From positions 2,493,501-2,557,500 of the forward strand of contig CAKNFJ010000001.1 of NCBI GenBank assembly GCA_930633495.1: DNA of 64,000 nucleotides. The letters are read 5' to 3'. The number at the start of each line of letters is the position of its first letter. The stretch's first letter is position 1. Of this stretch, positions 56,458 to 64,000 are shown one piece after another. A model generated the notes under the pieces. It searched no databases. It worked only from the letters and a program-made list of their open reading frames with translations, and was not told the origin of the DNA. The stretch comes from Hyphomicrobiales bacterium (lineage in GTDB: Bacteria; Pseudomonadota; Alphaproteobacteria; Rhizobiales; Beijerinckiaceae). A program made the translations under genes and the position numbers.

Positions 56458-57222
56458 TCACTGCACCAGGCGCGGGCCGGTCGGGCCGGGGTTCTCGTTC
56501 TCGCCCAAAATGCCGAGGCGGCGGGCGACTTCCGAATAGGCCTCGATCAGGCCGCCCATGTCGCGGCGGAAGCGGTCCTTGTCGAGCTTGTCCTTGGAGC
56601 GGATGTCCCAGAGCCGGCAGGAATCCGGGCTGATCTCATCGGCGACGACGATGCGCATCATCTCGCCTTCCCAGAGGCGGCCGGTCTCCATCTTGAAGTC
56701 GACGAGGCGGATGCCGGCGCCGAGGAACAGGCCGGAGAGGAAGTCGTTGACGCGGATGGCGAGCGCCATGATGTCGTCGATCTCCTGCGGCGTCGCCCAG
56801 CCGAAGGCGGTGATGTGCTCTTCCGAGACCATCGGGTCGTTCAGCGCGTCGTTCTTGTAATAGAACTCGATGATCGAGCGCGGCAGCTGCGTGCCTTCCT
56901 CGAGGCCGAGGCGGGTGGCGAGCGAGCCGGCGGCGACGTTGCGCACGACGACCTCGAGCGGAATGATCTCGACCTCGCGGATCAGCTGCTCGCGCATGTT
57001 CAGCCGGCGGATGAAATGCGTCGGCACGCCGATGTCGTTCAGGTTCGAGAAGATGTGCTCGGAGATGCGGTTGTTGAGCACGCCCTTGCCGTCGATCACT
57101 TCATGCTTCTTGGCATTGAAGGCGGTGGCGTCGTCCTTGAAATGCTGGATCAGCGTACCGGGCTCGGGTCCTTCATAGAGGACCTTCGCCTTGCCTTCGT
57201 AAATGCGACGGCGGCGATTCAT
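56458..57222 (-). CDS. purC: SAICAR synthetase
   Basis: 254 residues from ATG 57222. [33 protein letters not shown] is the ATP-binding N-terminus, [10 protein letters not shown] and [21 protein letters not shown] the middle, and [34 protein letters not shown] the substrate region. It joins CAIR and aspartate in purine synthesis. The lipoprotein gene begins 41 bp downstream and purS further on. Confidence 0.96.
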   Translation of the reverse strand: MNRRRRIYEGKAKVLYEGPEPGTLIQHFKDDATAFNAKKHEVIDGKGVLNNRISEHIFSNLNDIGVPTHFIRRLNMREQLIREVEIIPLEVVVRNVAAGSLATRLGLEEGTQLPRSIIEFYYKNDALNDPMVSEEHITAFGWATPQEIDDIMALAIRVNDFLSGLFLGAGIRLVDFKMETGRLWEGEMMRIVVADEISPDSCRLWDIRSKDKLDKDRFRRDMGGLIEAYSEVARRLGILGENENPGPTGPRLVQ

Positions 57223-57574
57223 GGGGATGTACCGTGGCTTGAGGAAATCCAAAGGTCGGCCCTTCTCTGGACGCGAATGGGGTCGCGGCGGGATCTTGGC
57301 CCCTGGTCTTGTCGCTCCTGCCGCACGGCCCGGCGATCCGGTCCGGATCGATCTTCGGGTCGGCGCAGGCGCCGGTTCTATACAGGATGCCCGAGGGCAC
57401 CCATGCGCCTGCTATATGGAGTGTCTCGGACGCAAACGCAACAAAACGCCTTTTCGCCTCTCCGGAAGGCTTAAGCGAGGTTGAATCGCGCGATCGGGCT
57501 GGTCCTTGCCGCCCAGCCCGCCTATATGATCCGGCAGGCCGCAATTTCCGCAGATGAGAGGACATGGACGCCGC
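57223..57574. other. Divergent intergenic region between purC and the zeta inhibitor gene
   Basis: About 350 bp with no protein frame that I can support and no repeat of the families described. It must hold the promoters of both genes. A CCTATATGATCC stretch at about 57530-57541 is the most -10-like word before the zeta inhibitor, but no good -35 partner is spaced correctly. Confidence 0.5.
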
Positions 57575-57898
57575 ATGACGACCTTCGACCAGCGCAAGGA
57601 CGCCTTCGAGAACAAGTTCGCCCATGACGAGGAGCTGCGCTTCAAGGCAACCGCCCGGCGCAACAAGCTGCTCGGCCTCTGGGCAGCGGAGAAGCTCGGC
57701 AAGACCGGCGCCGAGGCGGAAGCCTATGCCAAGGCGGTCGTCGTCGCGGATTTCGAGGAGGCCGGGGACGAGGATGTGGTGCGCAAGGTCAAGAACGACT
57801 TTGCGCTGGCCAACATCAACACTTCCGACACCGAGATCCGGACGGTGATGACCGAGCTTCTGCTCAAGGCGGCCGAGGACATCCAGGCCGGGCGCTGA
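57575..57898 (+). CDS. F1-ATPase zeta-type inhibitor (DUF1476)
   Basis: 107 residues from ATG 57575, beginning MTTFDQRKDAFENKFAHDEEL, the N-terminal inhibitory region of the alphaproteobacterial zeta subunit. The four-helix remainder includes FKATARRNKLLGLWAAEKLG, EAEAYAKAVVVADFEEAGDEDVVRKV and the late NINTSDTEIRTVMTELL. In Paracoccus zeta blocks ATP hydrolysis by F1Fo; in other alphaproteobacteria the inhibitory strength varies. A strong terminator follows; the gene is monocistronic. Confidence 0.92.
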   Translation: MTTFDQRKDAFENKFAHDEELRFKATARRNKLLGLWAAEKLGKTGAEAEAYAKAVVVADFEEAGDEDVVRKVKNDFALANINTSDTEIRTVMTELLLKAAEDIQAGR

Positions 57899-57939
57899 GC
57901 CGCCACCGGGCGCATCCCGGCAGACGCAGGACGTCTCTG

Positions 57940-57969
57940 AAACGGGCGCATGGGCGCCCGTTTGCTTTT
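57940..57969 (+). terminator. Rho-independent terminator of the zeta inhibitor gene
   Basis: AAACGGGCGC (57940-57949) and GCGCCCGTTT (57954-57963) form a perfect 10-bp stem with a four-base loop, followed by TTTGCTTTT. Confidence 0.88.
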
Positions 57970-58044
57970 CCGGCCCGGCCCGGTCCAACCTGCGGGACGC
58001 CGCCGCGCCATGTGAAGCGCGGAACGCAACCGGATGAACGCACC

Positions 58045-58824
58045 ATGGCCCAGCCCACCGTCCTCGCCTCCCTCGCCGATCGCTTCGCCAGGGGCGACAG
58101 CGTCCTCTCGGCCTGGTGCGGCCTGCCCGATCCCTCGATCTCGGCGATCCTGGCGCAGGAGGATTTCGACGCGATCACGCTCGACATGCAGCACGGGCCG
58201 ATCACGCTGGCGGAAGTCATCCGCGCCATCCCGCTGATCAACGCGGCCGGCAAGCCGGCGCTCGCGCGCGTTCCCGTCGGCGAGTTCCAGAACGTCTCGA
58301 AGCTGTTGGATTCCGGCGTCTCCGGCGTCATCGCGCCGATGATCAACACCATGGAGGACGCCCGGCGTTTGGCGGCCTATGCCAAATATCCACCGATGGG
58401 CGAGCGCAGCTGGGGCAGCTATGGCGGCCTGGTCGCCTCGGGCCTCGACCAGAACGCCTATCTCAAGACCGCCAATAGCTTCTCCATGACGTTCGCAATG
58501 ATCGAGACGCGCGAGGCGATGGCGATCGTCGACGACATCCTGGCGCTGGACGGCATCGACGCCCTGTTCGTGGGACCGTCCGACCTGTCGATCGCCCTGT
58601 CGGGCGGGACGAATGTCGATGCCAGCGCGCGCGAGGTCGACGAGGCGTTCAAGCACGTCGTCGCCCGCGCTTCGGCGGTCAACAAGCCGGTCGCGCTTTA
58701 TGCCGCGACGGCCGAGCGTGCCAAGCAGGGCCTCGCCTTGGGCGCGCGCATGGTGACGGTGATGAGCGATTCGGGCTTTTTGCGCACGGCCGCGCAAACC
58801 GCCTTGAAGATCGCGCGCAGCTGA
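58045..58824 (+). CDS. HpcH/HpaI-family aldolase
   Basis: 259 residues from ATG 58045. The fold of class II pyruvate aldolases is visible: DFDAITLDMQHGPITLAEV with the base His, PLINAAGKPALARVP, GVSGVIAPMINTMEDARRLAAYAKYPPMGERSWG, FAMIETREAMAIVDDILAL with the metal Glu, and FVGPSDLSIALSG with the metal Asp. Such enzymes split 4-hydroxy-2-oxo acids to pyruvate plus an aldehyde; the true substrate is unknown and no catabolic cluster lies nearby. Confidence 0.88.
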   Translation: MAQPTVLASLADRFARGDSVLSAWCGLPDPSISAILAQEDFDAITLDMQHGPITLAEVIRAIPLINAAGKPALARVPVGEFQNVSKLLDSGVSGVIAPMINTMEDARRLAAYAKYPPMGERSWGSYGGLVASGLDQNAYLKTANSFSMTFAMIETREAMAIVDDILALDGIDALFVGPSDLSIALSGGTNVDASAREVDEAFKHVVARASAVNKPVALYAATAERAKQGLALGARMVTVMSDSGFLRTAAQTALKIARS

Positions 58825-58830
58825 CGCCTG

Positions 58831-59475
58831 TCAGGCGTTGATGCCCTCGCGGCGCTTCAGGATGGCGTAATAGGCCCAGAGCAGCCGCGCCGCCACGCCG
58901 CGCCAGGGGCGCCAGGCTTCGGCCATGGCCTGGAGTTCCGCCGGCTTCGGCCGTTCGGCCAGACCGAAGGCTTGCCGCGCCGCCTCCTGGATCGCGAGAT
59001 CGCCGGCCGCGAAGCCGTCGCGATGGCCGAGGCAGAACAGCAGATAGACATCGGCGGTCCAGGGGCCGATGCCAGAGATCGCCGTCATCTGCGCGTGCAC
59101 CTCCTCGGGCGTTGCCCGTTCGAGGGCTTCGAAGGCGAAGCGCTTCTCGACGAGTGCGGCCGATAGCGTCAGCAAGGTGCGCTGCTTCGGCCGTGACAGG
59201 CCGGAGAGGCGCATGTCGTCATCCGTCGCGGCAAGAACGCGCTCCGGCGTCAGCGGGACGAAGACGCTCTCGAAACGGGTCCAGACCGCGCGGGCGCTGG
59301 CGACCGACAGTTGCTGCGAGACGATGATCGAGCAGAGGCCGGTGAAGCCGCCCTCGCGCAGCCTGAGCGGTGGCAGCCCGGTGCGCTGGACGATGGCTTG
59401 CCAATGGGGGTGCAGGGCGGCGAGTGCCGCCATGCCTTCCTCGAGATCGCTGTTGCCGGTGATTCGTTCGGTCAT
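58831..59475 (-). CDS. alkA: DNA-3-methyladenine glycosylase II (AlkA-like)
   Basis: 214 residues from ATG 59475. HhH-GPD fold: FTGLCSIIVSQQLSVASARAVWTRF, LSRPKQRTLLTLSAALVE, the hairpin ISGIGPWTADVYLLFCLGHRDGFAAGD with the catalytic Asp at the end, and WRPWRGVAARLLWAYY. The AlkA N-terminal TBP-like domain is missing, as in the short form. It removes alkylated bases from DNA. Divergent from gluQRS and convergent with the aldolase (6 bp gap). Confidence 0.88.
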   Translation of the reverse strand: MTERITGNSDLEEGMAALAALHPHWQAIVQRTGLPPLRLREGGFTGLCSIIVSQQLSVASARAVWTRFESVFVPLTPERVLAATDDDMRLSGLSRPKQRTLLTLSAALVEKRFAFEALERATPEEVHAQMTAISGIGPWTADVYLLFCLGHRDGFAAGDLAIQEAARQAFGLAERPKPAELQAMAEAWRPWRGVAARLLWAYYAILKRREGINA

Positions 59476-59561
59476 CGTCTGAGCATTGATGAAGCAGAAG
59501 CCCGCTCGCGTCAGCAGCGGCGCCGCTTGGCTGGTGGCGGCGAGCCTCCTAGACAGGGGCG

Positions 59562-60455
59562 ATGGCATTGATACCCCCCGATTCCGGCAAGCCGGTCTTC
59601 CGCTTCGCGCCGAGCCCGAACGGGCGGCTGCATCTCGGCCATGCCCTGTCCGCTTTGACCAACGAGGCGCTGGCCGAAAAGAACGGCGGGCGCCTGCTGC
59701 TGCGGATCGAGGATATCGACCTCACCCGCTCGCGGCCGGAATTCGTCGCGGGGATCGTCGCGGATCTCGACTGGCTCGGGATCGCCTTTGCCCCCGGTAT
59801 CCGCAAGCAGTCGGAGCATTTCGAGGATTATGCGGCGGCCCTCGGTGCGCTGCGGGCGCGTGGGCTGATCTATCCATGCTTCTGCTCGCGGCAGGAGATA
59901 CGCGCCGAAGTGGCGAAGCGGGAAGGCGCGTCGGGACAGCCCTGGCCGGTCGATCCGGATGGGGCGCCGCTCTATCCCGTGTGCTGCAAGGGACTCGGAT
60001 CGGCCGTGGCGACACAACGCGTCGCGGCCGGCGAGGCGCATGTGCTGCGCCTCGATATGGCGCGGGCTCTCGCGATCGCCGGCAAGGAATTGCGTTACGA
60101 TGTCTTCGACGGCGAGGGGAGAATTCGGACTGTCGGGGTTAGGCCTGAACGCTGGGGCGACGTCGTGCTGGCGCGCAAGGATGTGCCGACGAGCTATCAC
60201 CTCGCCGTGGTCGTCGACGATGCCTTGCAGGGCGTGACGCATGTGGTGCGCGGCCAGGATCTCGAAGCGGCGACCGATATCCATGCCGTGCTGCAGCGGC
60301 TGCTCGGGCTGCCGGCGCCGCTCTATCAGTTCCATCGCCTGTTGCTCGGCGCGGATGGGCGCAAGCTCGCCAAGAGCCGGCAATCGGAAAGCCTGGCGGA
60401 GTTGAGGGCGGCAGGGATCGCGCCGGCCGATATCCGCCGGCAGCTCGGCTTCTGA
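59562..60455 (+). CDS. gluQ: Glutamyl-Q tRNA(Asp) synthetase
   Basis: 297 residues. FRFAPSPNGRLHLGHALSALTNEALAEKNGGRLLLRIEDIDLTR is the class I catalytic centre (HLGHA version of HIGH) and KLAKSRQSESL the KMSKS loop. The zinc-binding cysteines are in YPCFCSRQEIR with YPVCC. The anticodon-binding domain of GluRS is absent, as expected for this paralogue, which attaches glutamate to queuosine-34 in tRNA-Asp. Confidence 0.94.
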   Translation: MALIPPDSGKPVFRFAPSPNGRLHLGHALSALTNEALAEKNGGRLLLRIEDIDLTRSRPEFVAGIVADLDWLGIAFAPGIRKQSEHFEDYAAALGALRARGLIYPCFCSRQEIRAEVAKREGASGQPWPVDPDGAPLYPVCCKGLGSAVATQRVAAGEAHVLRLDMARALAIAGKELRYDVFDGEGRIRTVGVRPERWGDVVLARKDVPTSYHLAVVVDDALQGVTHVVRGQDLEAATDIHAVLQRLLGLPAPLYQFHRLLLGADGRKLAKSRQSESLAELRAAGIAPADIRRQLGF

Positions 60456-60459
60456 GAGG

Positions 60460-61377
60460 TTAGCCGACGCAGAGGAAGGTCAGCCAGGCGGCGGTGGTGA
60501 AGAGCGACAGAAGGGTCGAGAGCGTGATCGCGCTTGAGGCGTCCGCAACGCCCTGGCGGTAGCGCTCCGCGAAGAGATAGGCATTGATGCCGCAGGGGCA
60601 GGCCGCGAAGAGCACGGCAACGCCGGACCAGTGAGCCGGCATCTCGAAGACCTGCGTCGCCAGCCAGTAGACCAGGAGCGGGTGCAGCCCGAGCTTCAGC
60701 CCGCTCAGCACGGCCGGCAGTGCCAGGCCCGATTCCAGCCCGTAGCGGCGCATGGCGATGCCGAGGCTGATGAGCGCACAGGGAACCGCGGCGCCCGCAA
60801 GCAGGTCGACCAGGGTCCAGACCGGCCCCGGAATGAAGGCGACGAAGGGGCGCACGGCCGAGCCGAGCAGGATGCCGATGATGATGGGGTGGGTGAAGAG
60901 CCGCTTGATCAATTGCGGAATCGAGGCCGACCGCCCCTCCGCCAGCAGTGTCGCTGCCGTCATCGTCACGGGCAGGTGGATGGCGAGCAGCAGGCCGAGC
61001 GGCACCGCGCCGGCATCGCCATAGGCCTTCAGGATCATCGGGACGCCGACGAAGACCGTGTTCGACTGCGCGGCGGCAAAGCCGGACACCACCAGCTCCG
61101 GCCCCTTCCGTGCGAAGAAGCGGCTGGCGATCAACATGGCGAGCGCCCAGACCACGGTAAGCCCGGCAAAATAGGCGATCCAGTAGCCCCAGGGCTGGGT
61201 CGCGGGGATATCGGCCTTGGCGAGCGTGCGGAACAGCAGGCAGGGAACCGCCAGCACGAAGACGAAATCGGATAGGCCTTCGCCCGTCGTTTCGCGCAGG
61301 AGTTTGGACCAGCGCGCGAAATAGCCGAGGCCGATCAACGAGAAGACGGGAACGACGACGAGGAAGGAGGCGAGCAT
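60460..61377 (-). CDS. AEC-family transporter (auxin efflux carrier-like)
   Basis: 305 residues, ten membrane spans in two bundles of five. VVVPVFSLIGLGYFARWSKLL, FVLAVPCLLFRTLAKAD, FAAAQSNTVFVGVPMILKAYGD and LFAACPCGINAYLFAERYRQGV are hallmarks of the family. Members export organic acids or other small anions. Substrate unknown. Convergent with gluQ (4 bp gap). Its promoter region contains a palindrome. Confidence 0.87.
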   Translation of the reverse strand: MLASFLVVVPVFSLIGLGYFARWSKLLRETTGEGLSDFVFVLAVPCLLFRTLAKADIPATQPWGYWIAYFAGLTVVWALAMLIASRFFARKGPELVVSGFAAAQSNTVFVGVPMILKAYGDAGAVPLGLLLAIHLPVTMTAATLLAEGRSASIPQLIKRLFTHPIIIGILLGSAVRPFVAFIPGPVWTLVDLLAGAAVPCALISLGIAMRRYGLESGLALPAVLSGLKLGLHPLLVYWLATQVFEMPAHWSGVAVLFAACPCGINAYLFAERYRQGVADASSAITLSTLLSLFTTAAWLTFLCVG

Positions 61378-61411
61378 CGGCCGGGGATCCGCGTCTCAGG
61401 GCTGAAGACGT

Positions 61412-61506
61412 TCCGCGTTTCTCCGAAACGCTGAATGGCTCCAGGTTTTGCTATAGCGCATCTTCGTCGCGTGAGCCGGAGTCCGTTCCGCTCGAAAATG
61501 CCTTGG
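61412..61506. repeat. Degenerate palindrome upstream of the AEC gene
   Basis: TTCCGCGTTTCTCCG near the left and GAGCCGGAGTCCGTTCCGCTCGAAAATGCCTT at the right contain the core words of the element at 48225, with several changes. It lies in the gap between the AEC gene start and the peptidase gene stop. Confidence 0.55.
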
Positions 61507-61590
61507 ATGCGTTCAGGCCGTGTCGTCTCGGCGCAAGTCTGTCAAGCGGCTACCGTCTGGCGTGAGTCGGAATTCCGACCCGTCATGCGT

Positions 61591-63609
61591 TCAGCGCAAC
61601 TGGGCGACGGCGCCACCCGCCTTCTCGATCAGCCCGCGGATCTCGTCGCGCTGGCGCCTGAACTCAGCCAGGGTCGGCCCCTGCAATTCGCGCCCGCGCG
61701 GCACGCGGATCTTCATCGGATTGACGAAATTGCCGTTGACCAGCACCTCATAGTGCAGATGCGGGCCGGTGGAGAGGCCGGTCGAGCCGAGATAGCCGAT
61801 GATCTGACCCTGGCGAACCTTGGCGCCCGGCACGATGCCGGAAGCGAAGTTCGACTGGTGCGAATAGGTGGTGACGTAGCCGTTGGCGTGCTGGATCTCG
61901 GTGTGCTTGCCATAGCCGGAGGACCAGCCCGCCTTGGTGACGACGCCGTTGCCGGCGGCCAGGATCGGCGTGCCGATCCGGTTGGCCCAGTCGATGCCGG
62001 TATGCATCTTCGAATAGCGCATGATCGGGTGGTAGCGCATGCCGAAGCCCGAGCGCAGCTCGCCATCGGCGATCGGCTTGCGCAGCAGGAACTTCTTCAG
62101 CGACTTGCCCTCGTCGTCGAAATACTCGATCAGCCCGTCATCCGGCGACTGGTAGCGGAAGACCCGGCGGCTTTCGCCGTTCACGGTCAGGGTCGCGGAA
62201 AGAATCTCGCCGCGCTCGCCTTCGTCGTCCTCGGTGAAGATCACCTCCAAATTGTCGCCGCCATGGACGCGCTGCTGGAAGTCGAGATCGTAGGAAAAAA
62301 TCCGTACGAGCTCATCGATCATCGGGCGCGGCAGATCGTGGCGCGCGCCGGTCTCGTAGAGGCTCTCATAGAGGCGGGCGCCGCCGGTGCCCTCCTCGTC
62401 GTCCTCCTCGGTTTCCTGCCGCTGCGGGCGCTGCGTCGCCAGGGTTTGGCGGGGCAGGTCCACGGTCACGAAGGAGCCCTTGTCGCTCATCGCGATCGTG
62501 CCGTCGGGCTGGCCGTTGCTCAGCAGCGAGACGCGCATGATCTGGCGGGCGTCGCCCGGACGGGGCCCCGGCGCGTAGAGCACCTGCAGCACCTGCCCGT
62601 CGGGGAGGGCGGCTGTGCGGACCTTGCCGCCGAAGGCCGTCATCATCGCGCGGATCTGCTCGGGCGTCGCGCCGGCGCCGCGCATGACCTGTTCGAAGTT
62701 CTCGCCGCGCTTCGCCATCACCAGCTTGTCTTCGACGAGCGGCTCGCGTGAGGCCGGGATCGGCGTCTTCGGCGCGTTGGTGACGTTCTCGGGAACGACG
62801 CGAACCTCGATGCCGGAGAAGCGGGTATCGGTTGCCGGGGCATAGGCCAGGATATCGCCGCTGCTGGCGGTGGTGCCGGTCAGGGTGCGGCTGAGCATCA
62901 GCTGCGGCGGAATCGGCAAGGCGCGCTGCCGGCCCGCATTGGCGAGGTTGGCGCGCTCTTCCTCGACCTGGGAGATCACCTCGGCATCGCTCAGCTGCGG
63001 CTTGCCGACGGAGATGATGATGTCGCCGAGTTCGCGCTTGACGATGGTGACGTCCGCGTCCGGCATGTCCTGGGCCGGCTCGGCATAGCGCTCCTCCGAC
63101 TGCCCGCCCTCGGCAAAGAGCCGCAGCGGATTGAACGGCGGGATATTGCTCGCATAAACGCCGGTGGTCAGGGACAGGTCCGATGCCAGGCGAACGAAAG
63201 GCCGCACCCTGATGACCTCGCGGTTGCCGACCTTCTGCGACATCGGCGCGCGCAGCGTGTGGCGCGCCGACATGATCGGCTGGTCGGCGACGAGCTTGTC
63301 GGCCTTGCGGGCGCCGCCGCCCTCTCCCGCTGCCGAAGAGCTGCGCACCGCGACCGTTTCGGGCTGTTCGGGGTAGCTCGTATCCCCGCGCATGGCGACG
63401 AGGATCGCGGCCCCGAGCAGGGCGGCGCCGCAGGAGCCGACGAGCGCGCAGGCAAACAGCCAGCGCAGCGAGATGCCGCGCCGATCGAGCGGCTGCTGGC
63501 GGGAATCGGCCGACTGGATCGGCGGCTCGATCCCGAGATCGACCAGCAAAGCCGCTGCCTCGGGGGCGAGCGGCTCGACCGGCTGTGCGAACTCGGGATG
63601 GGCGTTCAT
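61591..63609 (-). CDS. M23 family metallopeptidase (periplasmic, LysM-type region)
   Basis: 672 residues. A single membrane anchor (about 48-72) is preceded by a cytosolic head and followed by a long periplasmic part. The M23 domain occupies about 515-640: FGMRYHPIMRYSKMHTGIDWANRIGTPILAAGNGVVT (His and Asp zinc ligands), then GPHLHYEVLVNGNFVNP (HxH). Region 370-470 contains ALPDGQVLQVLYAPG and MIDELVRIFSYDLDFQQRVHGGDNLEVIF, typical of the OapA/LysM-like domain before the peptidase. It probably trims peptidoglycan during growth or division. Confidence 0.91.
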   Translation of the reverse strand: MNAHPEFAQPVEPLAPEAAALLVDLGIEPPIQSADSRQQPLDRRGISLRWLFACALVGSCGAALLGAAILVAMRGDTSYPEQPETVAVRSSSAAGEGGGARKADKLVADQPIMSARHTLRAPMSQKVGNREVIRVRPFVRLASDLSLTTGVYASNIPPFNPLRLFAEGGQSEERYAEPAQDMPDADVTIVKRELGDIIISVGKPQLSDAEVISQVEEERANLANAGRQRALPIPPQLMLSRTLTGTTASSGDILAYAPATDTRFSGIEVRVVPENVTNAPKTPIPASREPLVEDKLVMAKRGENFEQVMRGAGATPEQIRAMMTAFGGKVRTAALPDGQVLQVLYAPGPRPGDARQIMRVSLLSNGQPDGTIAMSDKGSFVTVDLPRQTLATQRPQRQETEEDDEEGTGGARLYESLYETGARHDLPRPMIDELVRIFSYDLDFQQRVHGGDNLEVIFTEDDEGERGEILSATLTVNGESRRVFRYQSPDDGLIEYFDDEGKSLKKFLLRKPIADGELRSGFGMRYHPIMRYSKMHTGIDWANRIGTPILAAGNGVVTKAGWSSGYGKHTEIQHANGYVTTYSHQSNFASGIVPGAKVRQGQIIGYLGSTGLSTGPHLHYEVLVNGNFVNPMKIRVPRGRELQGPTLAEFRRQRDEIRGLIEKAGGAVAQLR

Positions 63610-64000
63610 GTCGTCGGGGCTGCTTCTTGCGGAGTGTTCTGCGTACAGGTCGTCTCGAAATCGCGATGGCGAAGCTCCGCCGCAGCGAAGATGCCCGGAG
63701 CGCGTCCTGACGAAAGCGCGCCAAGACCATGCCCGCGCCGGCAGCCGGAATCAATCGGTTCAGCCGTGTACGATCTCCTGTGCGAACAGATTGCGGCTGT
63801 TTTGGGAAGCGGTGCACGACCGGACGCTCGGGCTAGCAACGAATACGCGCGCGAGCGCCACGCGCGTAGGCTTCCGAACAAGGTGGGCGGCCGACATGCG
63901 ATATGCTGGAACCATAAGGCGGTCGTTGGCGTCCTGATGGAATGAGGCCCCGTCAGAAAGATGTGCCGCGGGGTCCTGCACACGGTGGGCGGCGGGGCCG
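63610..64000. other. Non-coding stretch at the right edge
   Basis: About 390 bp upstream of the M23 peptidase start. I find no convincing gene. The last 60 bases contain GGCCCCG and CGGGGCC words that could form a hairpin but run into the window edge. The peptidase promoter is expected here. Confidence 0.5.

Overview
The window is about 64 kb of GC-rich (roughly two-thirds G+C) chromosomal DNA from an alphaproteobacterium of the order Hyphomicrobiales (Rhizobiales). The main evidence is a cluster for the very-long-chain fatty acid of rhizobial lipid A (acpXL to lpxXL), the giant NAD-glutamate dehydrogenase, the F1 zeta-type inhibitor (DUF1476), DUF2794, an IalB-like protein, a BAX-inhibitor/ybhL gene and rhizobial-type intergenic palindromes. 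A Bosea-like organism is my best guess, but the genus is inferred from impression and not proven. I see no prophage, insertion sequence, CRISPR array, rRNA or tRNA gene.

Layout. 1-7.6 kb: an L,D-transpeptidase cut by the window edge, a response regulator followed by a stand-alone cyclic-nucleotide-binding protein, a cysteine/O-acetylserine exporter, then xthA, lolA and ftsK on the minus strand. 7.7-12.1 kb: glnK-amtB with a probable sigma-54 promoter and NtrC-like site, tesB and a ubiquinone hydroxylase. 12.1-21 kb: a ParE-type toxin-antitoxin pair, Trm112-like protein, NAD-GDH, an AhpD-like protein, a candidate structured small RNA, DUF2794, a GNAT acetyltransferase and the BAX-inhibitor gene with a probable leader RNA. 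21-34 kb: the ybbP-ybbA ABC system divergent from tesA, tas-like reductase, thpR-phhB, a pseudouridine synthase, ftsY-yciB, a RES/Xre toxin-antitoxin pair and several metabolic genes. 34-41 kb: IalB-like protein, rlmN, ggt, and a LemA plus two TPM-domain proteins. 41-48.7 kb: the lipid A C28 acyl-chain cluster in the order acpXL-fabZ-fabF2-fabF1-fabG-[toxin-antitoxin]-adh-lpxXL. 48.9-57.2 kb: acnA, ccmABCDG for cytochrome c maturation, then purC, a lipoprotein gene, purS and purQ. 57.5-64 kb: zeta inhibitor, an HpcH/HpaI aldolase, AlkA-type glycosylase, GluQRS, an AEC transporter and an M23 peptidase.

Most genes are conserved housekeeping or envelope genes. The accessory layer consists of three toxin-antitoxin modules, each preceded by a perfect inverted repeat, and many dispersed intergenic palindromes in at least three sequence families. 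The most unusual points are a toxin-antitoxin pair sitting inside the lipid A operon, a second ketosynthase that has lost its nucleophilic cysteine, and a well-formed terminator plus long stem in an otherwise empty gap at about 18.7-18.83 kb.
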